Assembly (NCBI RefSeq): GCF_005239225.2
Contig: NC_133288.1
Location: 8,823,035 to 8,887,034 of the forward strand
Reading direction: 5' to 3'
DNA: 64,000 bases
Source: Populus alba
Taxonomy: Eukaryota > Streptophyta > Magnoliopsida > Malpighiales > Salicaceae
Shown one piece after another: positions 1 through 15,763 of the stretch. The notes beneath the pieces were generated by a model that saw nothing but the letters and a program-made list of their open reading frames with translations, was not told where the DNA came from and did no database searches. How positions within the stretch are numbered: position 1 is the stretch's first letter; each line of letters starts with the position of its first letter. The position numbers and the translations under genes are program-made.

Positions 1-256
1 AGCTCCAAACAGAAGAGTACAAGGGAAGCAAACAAAACCATCACAATCTAGAATAAAACACTTCAAAAAGGAAAAAAAATACAAGAATGATGTACAGGCT
101 TCCATTTTCAGAGTACATTTACCATTCCTGTTGAAAGTTAGCATGGCAAGAAAAAAAAATTGAGGGATCTACATTACTCTCAGCTGAGGAGGTTGCGCAC
201 AAAAAATAGAATGCTAATACCTGTTAGCTTAGCATAAATTATAGAGTAGATCATAC

Positions 257-2837
<2,581 letters not shown>

Positions 2838-4222
2838 GTCTAATTAATAAAAATAATAATGATAATAATCTGCAAACAAGAAATTAAGAATCAAGACGGA
2901 CAGACCTTCGTATTATTTATTACCTTTATTCCTTTTCTTTTTCTTTGTATTTCCCCTGCTTTCTCCCTTTTTATGTTCCTAGGAAGAGCGAATTCTGTCT
3001 CTTGTAATCTGCCCATTAGGCTGACAGGTCGTTCGTTGGTCTGTGGCCAGCATCCAAGGAGATAGGTATTTTTTTATATTATTATCCTAAGTTCATCTGA
3101 AAATACTTTAAAATGTACCTGATAAAATGTTTTTTGTAGTGATTTCATTTTGCAATTAAATGTATTTCATTTGAAAATTGTGTTGCTTGAATGATAATGC
3201 AATTTTTGTAATTATTGGACGATGATTGCAAATATCATGTGATCCTAAACCTCTTGATTATTATTAGATTTCAATATCAAACGTGGTGTAAGAAATGTGA
3301 GGTTTTTTTTTATTTCGTAATGTTGTTGATTTCGAAAAAATTTATGTTAGATGATTTATAAATATATATATAAAAAAAAGATAAATATAAAGATTTATGA
3401 AAAAAAGGTAGAAGAAAGAATGAACACACAACAAGTAATTTACAAGTAAAACCCAAAGTGAAGTTATTTTCATTGTACATGATAGAAAGTGATTTCATTT
3501 TATTTTTAATATTTGTGTATTTTCTTTAAAGTAAATTTAAAGATTAATTAGTGGTATTTAGTGTATTTAGCATTATAGTAATTTTTTTAATTGTGGTTTA
3601 AAAAAAATATTTTTAGTTGAGGTTTTTTAAAAAAAATAGATTTTAAAAATACATGTTATTTTAAAAATTGTTTCGAGACGAATTTTTACACATAAAAAAC
3701 AAGTTATTTTAATTTTTATAAAATTAAAATTTAAAATGCAATTATACATGAAATATAATAAAAACAAAAACAAAAGTTATTTAACAAATCAGATAGTTTT
3801 TCCTCTGCAAAAACAAACGATTTCTTAAGAGTATGCTTTCGCGCAAAGGAAAAGAGAGGGAGACCGTAAGTTTGGAATAATATATTTTCGCAACAATTGC
3901 GACTCTTCGTGTCAATGACACATACATGATAGCTTGAAGTAGTTACAATCGTTTCTTAGGTCCACGCCCTTTTATTATTTTCGTTTTTTTTTTTTTTTAT
4001 GAGAGCGTGGATCTTGCTTATCAGTCGCCTTCTTTCTTTCGATGGCCAAGCATGCAGCAACTAAAACTAACAAGCTATGCTTATTAAGAAAACACAACAC
4101 AATTACCACCTCCACTACTACGACCACGAACACCTCCTTCCTGCACCACCGTGATCACCACCTCATGAGGAGGCTCGTGCTGTTGAAATAAACTTGAACA
4201 AATTAAACTGGGTACAAAAACA
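2838..4222. other. Intergenic, AT-rich
   Basis: This stretch lies between the helicase start and the end of the 14-1-1-like gene. It must hold the helicase 5' leader and promoter near 2838-3100 and the 3' UTR of the upstream minus-strand gene near 4080-4222. The centre, 3300-3780, is very AT-rich. I see no coding region and no clear element boundary. Confidence 0.6.
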
Positions 4223-4864
4223 TTAACAACGTGCTTGTTTCTCCAATTGAAGAGGTCCAGGAGGAGTCCTGCTTCTTCTCCTCCACAATTCTACTTGTTT
4301 CTTTGGCTCTCTAGGAATGTCTTCGTCGTCCACTTCCACTACAATAAACACCTTCTCTTTATCTCCGTTCTTCTCATCATATGAAGTATAATTTGAGTTA
4401 TCTGGCATCCCTGAAACATCATGAGCCTTCCAATCAAAATCTCTTAACACGCCACAATTGCTCGAGAACTGCTTCATGTGACCTAAAGAAGGAGGGTTAT
4501 CTGCAACAGTCGGCCTCCCACGAGAGGTATCAGATTGCAGACCTTGTTTCTTTCCTTTGAAAACCGTCAGTGTTGGTTTAGGACTAGAGTCTGACTTAGT
4601 TGCTTGTGGTTTTTTCTTGCTTTTGTTATTGACTTTGCCCGTGCACGAAACGTCTGGGGATGAGGGCTCTTGTGCATCATCAAAGCTTCCACTCCTAGCC
4701 TTTCTTCTAGCCTCCTTTGGAACAAGCGATACGATCCGTCCAGAGAAACCTCTGTCGGTATTGCACGTGCGAGGGCTGGTTGGTGGACTCTGGAACGTGA
4801 TAGGAGATGCCGCTTGCGGAAGACAGGCGAAGACACTGAATTTTGATTTCCTTTGTTTCCCCAT
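4223..4864 (-). CDS. Intronless protein, syringolide-induced 14-1-1 / At1g76070-like
   Basis: A single uninterrupted frame of 213 residues starting MGKQRKSKFSVFACLP. The ATG at 4864 is the first in-frame ATG; the codon before it is TTG. The protein is basic and rich in serine and proline and looks largely disordered. It has an N-terminal short hydrophobic patch followed by a TFQSPPTSPR segment, a lysine-rich middle, an acidic stretch EVDDEDIPREP near residues 175-185, and a basic end with LWRRRSRTPPGPL. This layout recalls the plant family named for a soybean elicitor-induced protein (14-1-1) and Arabidopsis At1g76070, which is often described as stress- or elicitor-responsive; its biochemical function is not known. 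No membrane segment or catalytic motif is visible. The family assignment comes from memory of the N-terminal and C-terminal motifs. The frame being a real gene is well supported by its length in an AT-rich background. Confidence 0.75.
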   Translation of the reverse strand: MGKQRKSKFSVFACLPQAASPITFQSPPTSPRTCNTDRGFSGRIVSLVPKEARRKARSGSFDDAQEPSSPDVSCTGKVNNKSKKKPQATKSDSSPKPTLTVFKGKKQGLQSDTSRGRPTVADNPPSLGHMKQFSSNCGVLRDFDWKAHDVSGMPDNSNYTSYDEKNGDKEKVFIVVEVDDEDIPREPKKQVELWRRRSRTPPGPLQLEKQARC

Positions 4865-7340
4865 CAAGAGAGAAATTGCTTCTTGGTTTCTCTTGCTCTG
4901 CTAACTACTACGTAGTCTTATGGCGGATGGGAAAACCCAGAAGCTTATTTGATGCTTTCGAAACTAATGATATTGGTTTTCCTGACTTCGTCAAGGATTG
5001 CGTCGCATAGTGCACAAAACTAATGCCTGAAAGAAACCACCACCATTGCCGGCCGAAGCTAAAAATACTATAAAAGAACCACACTCCAAGAGATCAGTGC
5101 CAGGGAGCGGATCTGACTTTTTGATAGCAACCTCCATCCCATAAAATAAAGATTAAATAAATTGGGAGCAGACAGCAGGAGAGCTTGACGCTTGGCTAAT
5201 TTGTTCCCTGTTTTGGATGCCTTTGTTTTTTTTCTCTTTTGCAACTCAAATCACAGGGTAGCTTCGTCCACAGACCAAAGGTCATTCTTGTACCATCCAC
5301 TACATTTCTATTCCTCACAAAGTCAAAACACTTCGCCATCGCGAATCATCTGAGTTCGCTAACATGAAAGGTCTCTTTATTTTTATATTTTAAAAATATT
5401 TAATTTTTTTTTTATTTTTTAAACTTCAAATTAATATTTTTTTAATATTTTTAAATTATTTTGATATGTTAATATCAAAAATAATTTTTTTAAAAATATA
5501 TTATTTTAATATATTTCTGAAAAAAAAATACTTTAAAAAACAAACTGCAATCATAGTCTTAAATAAACTCAAATCAACACATTTGCTTATAACTCAATTA
5601 TTTATAACTTGGTGTTTTAAGAACTTTAAGTTGGTGTTTTAAGACCAAAGGTTTGCTTGGTTTTCTTCTCATGTTTTATGCTTTTTTTTATTTTAGGTTT
5701 CTTTTCTTTTTTTTTTCTTTTTCAATTAGGTTATTAAATTGTTTTGATAATCCAAATAAACCTAGGAATGTTTTTTTATATATTTATATTTTTTTATCAA
5801 TTTATTTATTATTTTTTATATATATTATTTAAATTATTACTCGAATCAATAACTTGAGATCTTAATTCTTTTTAACTTATCATTTTTTTAATAAAAAAAA
5901 AAAAAATTCTTTCCAAAGCAAAACACAACACAAGCAACATATCTAATATATATTAAAAATCTTTTTTTATAGTGTAAATCAATCATTATTCATTATCATT
6001 GAAGCAATGTTTTTTTTAAAAATAATTTTTAATTTAACTTTGAACTTTTATTTTTCATGATTATTGTTTTTTTAAGATTAAATTAACATCAATTGCATAT
6101 GTTTTTTAGAAAAAGATGATTGAATTAAAAAATAAAGAGCCAAAATAAAAAATAAAAATAACATGAATAAGAGCCTGTAAGTTATTTGGAAAATACATTT
6201 TTGTCCTCTATTTTTTTTTTGTTATTTTTTTTGTTATTAGATCATCCATCCCTTTAATTTTAGCAAATTATATTTTGATTTTTAAGCTACATTGATGCTT
6301 ACAACAACTATAAATTAATTTTAATTTGTTTGGTGGTCAGAATTATAATCATTGAATTGTCTCTTTTTTTTACTATTTTTTAAGTTCGTTTTTAACTAAT
6401 ACCCCCTTGTGTCAATTTTTTTTCCTTTTTTTTTTTAGCTTAGTTAGCCTTTCATTATTTTATCAACACCAAGAAAAATGGCTTTCCAGTAACATAATTA
6501 CACCAGATAAGTGTGGAAACTTCTGGAGCGTGTTACTTCTATAACCATGGAGATACACCAAATGAAGAAGAGAACCATATACACTTGAAAAAGTAACCAT
6601 ATTTTCCGAAAGAAACTCAAACCCCACTCATCAAAAGTCAATAAGCTTACTCTGAAAATTCAGCTCCACTTAAAACAGAGTACACTATTATATAGGAATA
6701 TTGAACATCACGGAAACTATGGAATAAATATCTATGGAGGATGGATAACCTGCAGCTTCTGACATTTCCAGATCAAGGCCAACCAATTTCTTGGAATCTG
6801 CAAATCAAACAAAATAAAAGCACAAATCAGGCTGTGCTATCCTAGAAGTGCACATACCATTCCCTAATTCTAAGACTTTCATTTGGGTGTCAAATGTTCT
6901 CATTCAAAAAGATGAAATGCCATGCATGAATCATCGCCAAGAATTGTCTAGCATTACTGAAGGAGAATCTAAGAAGTTGACAGAATACTTGTTACAGAGA
7001 CAAGCATTACAGAGCTGATAGAATAGATCACAAACTGTGAGTAAATGAGGGTTCGGAAACCAGGATTGATTTCGCCATCAGTACTTGGACCAGAAACTAC
7101 TTCTCAAGTCTGGAAAACAAACTATTTTAGGCACTGAGAATAAAATAGCTCATTCATTATCTTATTTCAGAGACACTACGAACAACTTCAAAATCCATGT
7201 TGTATACTGCACCTCTCAACACTATAATTCAGAAAACTTCACCAATGTTGACAAAATTTTTATATCCAATACACAGGCCAAGAGTTTGAATAACAACCTG
7301 ATTTTACTACTCACTGAGCCCCTTCATTAAATGTTATGTC
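4865..7340. other. Intergenic, including NRPB1 3' region and an AT-rich repeat
   Basis: 4865-5340 is of ordinary composition and should hold the 5' leader and promoter of the 14-1-1-like gene. 5363-5556 is one copy of the recurrent AT-rich MITE-like sequence. 5700-6470 is low-complexity AT-rich DNA. 6480-7340 returns to normal composition and probably includes the NRPB1 3' UTR. On the minus strand a good splice acceptor (TTTGCAG, just above 6800) is followed by a short open stretch, which could be a 3' UTR exon. Confidence 0.5.
5363..5556. repeat. AT-rich MITE-like repeat copy
   Basis: This is one of at least seven related sequences in the window. Each has an AT-rich body with the core ATTATTTTGATATGTTAATA, or close variants, and T-rich and A-rich ends that can pair. 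It has no coding capacity. Confidence 0.5.
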
Positions 7341-10300
7341 TCATCGAGTGCTCTTGCCATCCTTCTTGTCCCTGTCACCCTTGGTACTTGTTTGAGGAGT
7401 GTATTGGCTAGTAGATGATGGCGAATACCCAGGGGCACTTGGTGAGTATCCTGCACTTGGACTGCGTGAAATACAAAACAATGCAGAAAGATTTTCATCA
7501 GGTTGCTATATTTAGATTAAATGCCGACTCAATACATTGATTGAAAAATCGGATAGTGGACTGGGACCCACCTGTACTGTGGAGAACTTGGGCTGTAGTC
7601 TGGGCTGACACCAGAATTATATGGACTGGGGAAAACAAATAGAAGCATTAGAGTGCAACGTGATTAAAGTTATGGTAAGAAAAATCCAGTCAAAATCACT
7701 AGCAGCACACAAAGTGGAGGCAAACTAAGACTTACCTGCTAGGACTGTAGGTCGGACTTGAAGGGGAATATGATGGAGATGTTGGCGAATAAGAAGGTGA
7801 TGTTGGGCTGCAACAAAAGGATAAAAAAACCAAAGATTTAGCAGCAGCATGATACTAATAGTTCACCAAACTGAAATGCAATAACAAGTTGGAGAACAAG
7901 CTACCGATAAATTGTCATGTGCCTACCTATAATTTGGAGATGTTGGACTGTAAGGACTGGCTGGCGACAATCTTGGACTGCTAGGTGAGTATGCCAGTGA
8001 TGGGCTGTATTTTGCTGATTGGGGGTTGTAACTTGGCGAGGTTGGGCTGTAGCCAGGGGAGGTTGGGCTATAGGCTGGGGAGGTTGGGCTGTAGGATGGG
8101 GATGTGGGGCTGTATGATGGGGATGTGGGGCTGTAGGAAGGAGATGTGGGGCTGTATGATGGGGAGGTGGGGCTGTATGCAGGTGATGTGGGGCTGTATG
8201 CAGGTGAAGTGGGACTGTACGCAGGTGAAGTGGGGCTGTAGCTTGGGGATGTGGGGCTGTAGCTTGGGGATGTGGGGCTGTAGCTTGGGGAAGTAGGGCT
8301 GTAGCTGGGGGAAGTGGGGCTGTAGCTCGGGGAAGTGGGGCTGTAGCTTGGTGAAGTGGGGGAGTATGATGGACTTGTAGGAGAATAGGCAGGACTAGTT
8401 GGGCTATAACTAGGAGAACTGGGACTATAAGTGGGTGAAGTTGGGCTATAATTTGGGGAAGCGGGGCTATAACTTGGTGAGGCAGGGCTGTATGAAGGTG
8501 AAGTAGGACTGTATCCAGGACTGTAGACTGGAGATGATGGGCTGTAGCCAATAGATGTTGAAGCAGGAGATGTACTAGGAGAAAAGGCCATTCCACCAAC
8601 ATAAGGCGAAAAGGCCACTCCATCTACAGTAGGTGACATGCGGAGATTTGGACTCATCAGCATGGGAGACATCATCCCATCATGATAAGGAGTCCCAGAA
8701 ACTGGAGAACGAGCAGGTGTCATGCCAAAATCAAGGCCCTCCATATAACTAGGGAGCTGGAGCTCAATAGCATTCTTCAACATCTCATCGTTTAGATAAA
8801 GAGCACAATATCCAGTGCCAATTGGTGCAAGCTGGCCCAGCATTATATTTTCGGTGACACCCCTCAAGTAATCTGTTTCAGCATATACTGCAGCATCTAG
8901 GAGAATGTCAACAGTCTCTTCAAATGAGCATCTCATCATTGGCCCAGTATCATTCCGATTAATACCATGACGAGTGATTGCCATCAAGTGACCACGGTAG
9001 GTCATCGTATCACACAGTATAGCCAGATGCCGGTAATTCACATAAGATCCATCAAACGATATGACAACTCTCAATTCATCCAGTAGGGATCGACGAACAG
9101 CCTCAATTCCAAGCACTTCTATAACTTCAATTAAGTGATTGCTTGTTGTCTTTCGGGCATCAACATTTTCATTGCACATAACAGCCAGGAGATTGACACC
9201 CTCTGTATCCAGCATCCACTCCTCCGTAGTCTTAAATCCTTCACTCTCATCAAACCTGCTTACCTTGGCATTTTTAATGAACACCTTGTTGATATCTGGG
9301 ATACCACGAAGAGCCATTTCAGTCAGCATGTTACTCTCAATCTTTTTCAAGAAAACATCATCCTCAGCTGATTCATCATTCAACTCCCCCTTTGGAGCTT
9401 CATCGTTCATGATACGGATACGAAGAATCAGTTTCTCAGCATTGTCATCATTAAAGATACAAGTCAAATCATCATCAAACTCATGATTGATCTTCTCAGC
9501 AATGTCAGCCATGTTTAGCTTCTTATCGATCATCATTTCACGGTTCAACTCTATGCGAAGCAACCAGGGAGATATTTTCTCCGGTGCAACCTCTTCATCT
9601 GGCATTTCATAGTATGACTTCACGAAGTCAGCATCCTCTTCAATTATAGTACTCATGGGATCAGGATCATACCACACTTCTGTTGCTTGTGTGACACTTC
9701 GGAGAGTGGTGTATTCCAAAGCACACTGAACATTTTTAGCCTTCTCCTTTGTCTTGTTAAATTCAGGCTTCAGGTACACAGAAAGTGAAGGTGTTTTTAT
9801 TTTTTTAGCTACATTAATAATTTCCCTCAACCTAGGAACACCTAGAGTGACATTCTTTGCACTAACACCAGCATAGTGGAAAGTATTGAGGGTCATTTGA
9901 GTAGCAGGCTCACCAATGGATTGTGCAGCAACACAACCAATCATCTCACCTGGTGCAACTAATGACTGTAAAAATCGTGATTCTATCTCACCAATAACCC
10001 AATCAAATGCTTCGCGACTGAGCCTATATTCCTGCAACACCCTTTTACTGGCCAAAGTGCTGCGAAGCAAGATTCCAAAGAAGAGAGTGGCATTTTTTTG
10101 GGCTTCCACACTCAACAGATCGTCACCAGGAACAACCTTAAGTCTCTCCTGAAGCTTATCAACAGCTTCCACAGCCTCCATTGGGTGAATATCTGAAACC
10201 CTTCCAATTCTTGTATCAATCTTGAAAGTCTTCTGTGCATTCCAGATAAGCCTCTTGAGGTTAACAGGCATTGGCCATGTATTATCACCTGTGGTGGCAA

Positions 10301-13300
10301 TTTCTGTTCCAAGTTGGTATCTATCTGCTTCAAGTTTTTGAACTTCAGCATCAAACACATCACGCAATTCTCTGATATTTCTCAAATCCTCAACGTGATC
10401 GGTCATCATGTAAGTAGGATTCCAGTCTTCATCGTCAAATTCATATCTAAATACCCTGTCAAATTCTGCTTTCTTCATTTTGAGAGAATCCAATTTTTGT
10501 GATTCTATCCAGACAGAATCCATACCATCTTCCCCATATAGAAACTGAATGACATCCCCCAATGAGTTCCTTACTGTACCATCATATTTGACCATAATAT
10601 CCTCCATGGCCTTCACAAGTCGCCTCTGGATGTAGCCAGTTTCAGAAGTCTTCACTGCAGTATCAATGAGACCTTCCCTACCACCCATGGCATGAAAAAA
10701 GAACTCTTGTGGGGTTAACCCACGCAAGTATGAGTTCTCCACAAACCCACGACTTTCTGGACCATAATCATCCTTGGTGAAGTGAGGCAACGTCCGGTCA
10801 ATGAAACCATATGGTATACGCTTACCCTCAACATTTTGCTGCCCCACACAAGCAGTCATCTGTGATATGTTAATGAAACTCCCCTTCGATCCAGCAGTGA
10901 CCATTGCCTTGAGATTGTTACTCTCAGATAAACTTTTTTGGGCGCTGCTTCCTGCATCATCACGAGCTTTATTCAACACCTGCAAAATGGCAATTGTTAT
11001 ACTAAAAGCACACTAAAATGCACAGCATAAGAGAATGAATACAGAATCAGGATACCTGGTTCACTCTGTTTTCAAATGATTCCATCATTGTCCGTCCAGG
11101 TTCAGCCTCCAACTCCTTATTCTGTGCTTTCCTAATAAGATCTTTCACCTCATTTTTTGCATTTGAAATAGTCTCATTAATTTTTTCCATTGTTGATGCA
11201 TCAGCAATGGTATCTCCAATTCCAATACTGAAAGCATTTTGCAAAAGCCAATAATTCACTAGCCACTGTGTATGCCCCAAAAATTTGCGAGCTGCATCTG
11301 GGCCAACCTCTTCCCTGTATACATGGACAAAAGCCGTGAAGCACCACAATTTTCTAAATTCATCTTTAAATAGGTGTTCAAATCAACATCAATTAGAAGA
11401 TCAAATGCATATAATCTACCATTACTGGTGAGTACTATCATCAGTCATTCAGCACATTACTTGCCCAAAAGTAAAACCTCTATTTTCTTATTCCCCAATC
11501 ACTTGCATTTTTTAAAAGCAAAAGAGTTCATAGAGCAATTAAACAATGGTATTGACTATCCGCTCAAAATTTTTAAATTTATATGAGAGGACCAGAATTT
11601 TAAATCTTTAACAAGATATCTAAAAAGCCTAAAGATGCAGGCCAAAAAATTTGGGATATCAACCAGATACTGTAAAGAACTAATGCATACCAAATGACAT
11701 GTATAAGACTTCCAGAAGAAGTCCCAAGCGTTTTTTTGCATAGAGTTCCAGAAAGCAGCTCCCCTTTTTCTATGCGGATTAATGTATCCCCTGGAGTGAT
11801 CATTCCTCTCTCTGAATCCATGTGCCAGGCAGCAGTTCTAATCAAATTAATCTGCTTGGGTATGATAAGGTTAAAAACCTGTTTCCCAGTCCAAAGTGGT
11901 CGTGGCTTCACAATTGTTGGAGCAGGAACTTTCCCATCGAAATCCTCCCACCACATCAAGATGTTCATGAAAACATCCTACAAAACATAATGGAGGTTAA
12001 AGTTTGCTGTTCAAGAGAAAACTACACCATTAACATGACCAGGTAGCTGGAATATTAAATCTTGACTATCACCTTCTCTATGAAGGTATCCCTCTTGGTG
12101 ATTTTGCGGCATCCTAAAAGTGTATCCTGTACAATTCCCATTACAGGTCGGTTTGATTGAGGTGACACAATGCACTTAGGCACCATCATTAGCTCCAATA
12201 CTTCTGCTCTAGTTTCAAATGATTGTGGGACATGCATATTCATTTCATCACCATCAAAATCAGCATTGTATGGTGAAGTAACTGACAGGTTCAGGCGGAA
12301 AGTAGAATATGGCATAATCTTGATTCTGTGCCCCATTATTGACATTTTATGGAGACTGGGTTGACGATTAAAGAGGACAAAGTCACCATCATTTAAATGA
12401 CGCTCCACCTGCAAACATGATGTAAGAGTCTAATACAGATGATTAGAAACAAAAAACTGATTAAAAACCAGTCAAATATGAGACATTGCCTTGTAACCGA
12501 GCTCCAGATGATGATCACTACTTTTCTTCAAGTAGCGAAGATCGAGTCTTTGTCCATCATCCCTTATGATGTATTTAGCACCAGTTTTACCAGGTGGAGG
12601 ATGTGGCCCATACTCAACAAGCTCCTTTAACCTGTTTTACAAAATCATCCTTAACCAAAAACCAAGAAAAATAAAGGAAATGGGGGCAAAAAAATAAAGT
12701 TTGAGAAGATAAAAACCTTTCAATGTTATAAGGGGTCACAGTTTCTGGATATGTGAGATTCAGAGCAATACTCCATGGTACTCCTAATTCATCAATGTTA
12801 ATGGTGGGATCTGGTGTAATAACTGTACGTGCAGAGAAGTCCACACGTTTCCCCATCAAATTACCCCTAATCCGGCCTTCCTTTGCCTTAAGCCTGCTAC
12901 ATATAGATTTAATTGGTCTCCCTGATCTCTGTGTGGCCTGCAAAGTAAAGAACATGCCAGATGGTAAATAAAATCTTGCAGATTCACTTCAGACTTGTAC
13001 ATATACATGTTTGTGTTCATGCCCATACCCGAGGCTGTCCAGGCAACTCATTGTCAAAATATGTAGCTACATGGAACTGCAACAACTGTGCAAACTCGGA
13101 TATGATATGAGCAGGTGCCCCACTCCTCTCCTGTCTTCTCAGATTCTCATTGTGTCGAATTATCATTGCTAACTGATGAGTCAAATCATCCTGGATTCAG
13201 AAAAAATAACACGTGAGAATCACCATAGAACTCACAGGTTAAAATTTCATGGAGGATGCTAATTTACTGAATAGGAAGAAAGAAAAACAAAACAAAAAAA

Positions 13301-15516
13301 CCAAAAGCAAAGAAGATGACCTACTATCAGCCATTATTTGAAAGGATCCAGCATTAATAAAAAAATAAAAAATAAAAAAATGGAAGAGGCTTGCCTCACT
13401 CCTGGAGGATGTATCCATCATCACAGAGGGCCTCACTGGAGGTGGTGGAATTGGTAGGACTTGGAGAATCATCCAATCAGGACGTGCATACTTAGGGTCC
13501 AAGCCCAGCAACTGACAATCCTCATCACTTATCCTCTTCAAAACACTTAAGACCTGCAGTATCAAATAAGAGAAATTAGCATCATGCCCCAAAGTCGATG
13601 AGGTATGAGAACTCTGAATGCAGAAAGATTACCCTTTCTGCTGTAAGGGTCTGCTTTCTCTCCACAGGTTCGGGCAGCTGTTCCTGATCATCATTTTTCT
13701 TCCTTTGAACCTTGTACTCTGCAATCATCTTCATACCTTCAATGGTGAGTTTTGGCTGCTGAGCACCACAGCCACCACGGCTCTTTTTAACTGGCTCTTC
13801 ATTATCTTGACCTTGAACATCAATTTCATCCCCACCATCACATTTAGTTTTATTCTTGCAGGCATCCAAAATCTTTTTAAGCCTGCTTTTGGGATTCTTT
13901 ATTTTCAAGGCTTGCTTAAACTTGTGATCCTCCTGCAAGTAAAATTCAACAAAATATAGAGAACAGTTACTCATACATGAACATCCTGGAAAAAATCTTA
14001 TAAGAGAACATTTTTTTCAAAACTTACACAGCTCGATTAACAAAGAAATCCAATCCCAGAACCAAAACCACTATCTGGGAAAAAGAAAATGCTAACATCT
14101 GGCTACAAGCAAAACTCACATTATGGAAAACTCGTACTCGTATAACTGGACTTCATCTCTACCAACAATACCCTAAATACTCAGCATCCCTAATACTGAA
14201 ACTTACAGCTAATCAATTCAGACATGTACTCCTCTGACAATAATAACTGTAACCTAAGACCCCATCCCAACAACATTAAAAACCAGAAATCAATCAACAA
14301 CTTTGACAACCAAATAAAACATGCAAATTCAAAGACATAATTGCATAATTGAGGCTATAAATGAGGCTTCACGTACTTCATCAGCCAATATCTTCGAGCA
14401 ATTGAAGCAAACACATCTCATGATACTAAGCACAGTCTTCATAAACCCAATATGAAACATGGGCTTGGCAAGCTCCAAGTGTCCAAAATGCCCTGGACAC
14501 TCCGCCATATTTGCCGTGCAAGTCTCACACTTCATCTTTCTATCAATAGTACCCAGCCGCGGATCGCTTAATCCTCCTGGCTTTGGTTTTCCTCTTTCTG
14601 TTGTCTCACTGTGCTCAATTTGTATCACGGACATTTGCCTCTGCACACAAAAACAAAAAAGGAGTTAACATAAGCAAGCAAAATTACATAACCCTACATT
14701 CATTCATTACCCAGCTTAGAATAGCAAATAGTTAACTAGTACTGCTAATTTAACACATCAAATACTTTTCTCAGCGATCATTTTTACTCTTAGTAAATAA
14801 AGAACAGACTAGGCATTGATTCATTTCCTTCTGACAAATCCATAGTGTAACCAATACCATCAACAAAATATCTCTAAAACATACAAACAATACCAAAAAC
14901 CCTAGGACTCAATCACTCCATGAAGTAAGATTCACAACAACAAGTACTTCTACCTACAAACAATTCCATTTATTTTCTCCTTCTCGACAACCAAACATGC
15001 TAAAAAAAAACAAAAATTTCACACAGCACACGGTGCAATATCACAAAACCTAGAACAGACAGTGGTTTCTTCCCTGCTAAAAAATCATCAAACCAGTGAA
15101 CTAGTACCACTAATTAAAAATCTCCAAAGATTTTCTCAGCAACCAAACAGAACACAGCTCAGAAAACCTAGAATTCATTGTTATTTTCTTATTGAGTGAA
15201 ATAGCAATTCCTAATGACTTTATCTGAAAACTTATGCACACACAGGGAAGCATGCCCATGAAACCCTAGCATTAATTCGTGTTCAATTTAAGCCGTGACA
15301 GTTTGAGCTAACATTTGTAATTAAACAATTGTATTTTCAATTTATTTTTTCCTGTTCTTTTTCTCAGCAACCAAACAGAGTTAAAAAAAAACGAGAAAAA
15401 AAGAAGCAGGAGTAGAAGTCGGGAAGATTTACTATCTCGTCGGGGCTGAGAATGCCAAACTGAACCATACGGACTTTAGCAACCTCTGCTGGCGAGTAAG
15501 GAAATCGCGTGTCCAT
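7341..15516 (-). CDS. NRPB1: DNA-directed RNA polymerase II subunit 1 (largest subunit), complete
   Basis: Catalytic largest subunit of nuclear RNA polymerase II. Fourteen exons join in frame: 15433-15516, 14377-14640, 13633-13932, 13395-13553, 13029-13190, 12717-12937, 12490-12631, 12073-12408, 11691-11977, 11056-11314, 7927-10979, 7736-7807, 7572-7625, 7341-7461. They give 1837 residues, close to the Arabidopsis length of about 1839. The start [15 protein letters not shown] is conserved. Zinc-binding motifs [17 protein letters not shown] and CVCFNC lie in exon 2. The catalytic [10 protein letters not shown], with aspartates near 494, 496 and 498, is in exon 8. The trigger-loop/domain 5 region [21 protein letters not shown] is in the 3-kb exon 11. 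From about residue 1550 the CTD has some 37 heptads of YSPTSPS type, perfect in the centre and looser at both ends, followed by a charged tail ending DKKDGKSTR. Two introns have GC donors, at 12489 and 13394; all others are GT-AG. The gene looks intact. Confidence 0.98.
7990..8560 (-). repeat. 21-bp tandem DNA repeat encoding the CTD heptads
   Basis: A run of 21-bp units, each encoding seven residues of the pattern YSPTSPx, inside exon 11 of NRPB1. Central units are nearly identical at DNA level, with position 7 being S, A or G; outer units diverge in both DNA and protein. This suggests recent unequal exchange confined to the centre. Confidence 0.95.
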
Positions 15517-15751
15517 GATTGCGATCCAAACGAAACTTAGGGTTTCAAAAAAAATTCAAATGAAGTTCAGATAATCAAATTCGTCTTTTTTTGTTTTAAC
15601 TTGTAGACTGTCTTTTCAGTAACTTTGTTTGGATTTTTTAATTGGTGGAGAGTTATGAGGGAAGGGGGCAGAGAAGGAGATCTGCTCCTTTTTCTCTTGA
15701 GAAAGAAGAGGCGAGAGCTCACGAAACAAATGTAGAGGCCAACTAGAGGGG

Positions 15752-15763
15752 TTATATTTATAG
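15752..15763 (-). promoter_or_regulatory. Probable TATA box of NRPB1
   Basis: On the minus strand the sequence CTATAAATATAA lies about 240 bp upstream of the NRPB1 ATG and is followed by a pyrimidine-rich leader with CT runs. Its position fits a transcription start near 15720-15730. Inferred from sequence only. Confidence 0.55.

Noticed and set aside
4557..4904. 115-codon plus-strand frame opposite the 14-1-1-like gene
   Set aside because: Shadow of the real minus-strand gene; no conserved motif.
7985..8296. Plus-strand frame rich in Gly, Cys and Met
   Set aside because: Antisense reading of the same CTD repeat.
7901..8623. 240-codon minus-strand open frame rich in His, Pro and Leu
   Set aside because: It is a shifted reading of the CTD-coding tandem repeat of NRPB1; 21-bp repeats keep all frames open.
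9139..9486. Plus-strand frame inside NRPB1 exon 11
   Set aside because: Antisense shadow of strongly conserved coding sequence.
13191..13400. GTGAGG at the end of NRPB1 exon 4 as the intron donor
   Set aside because: It would break the frame and the conserved SRSEDDLTHQ junction, so the GC donor is preferred.
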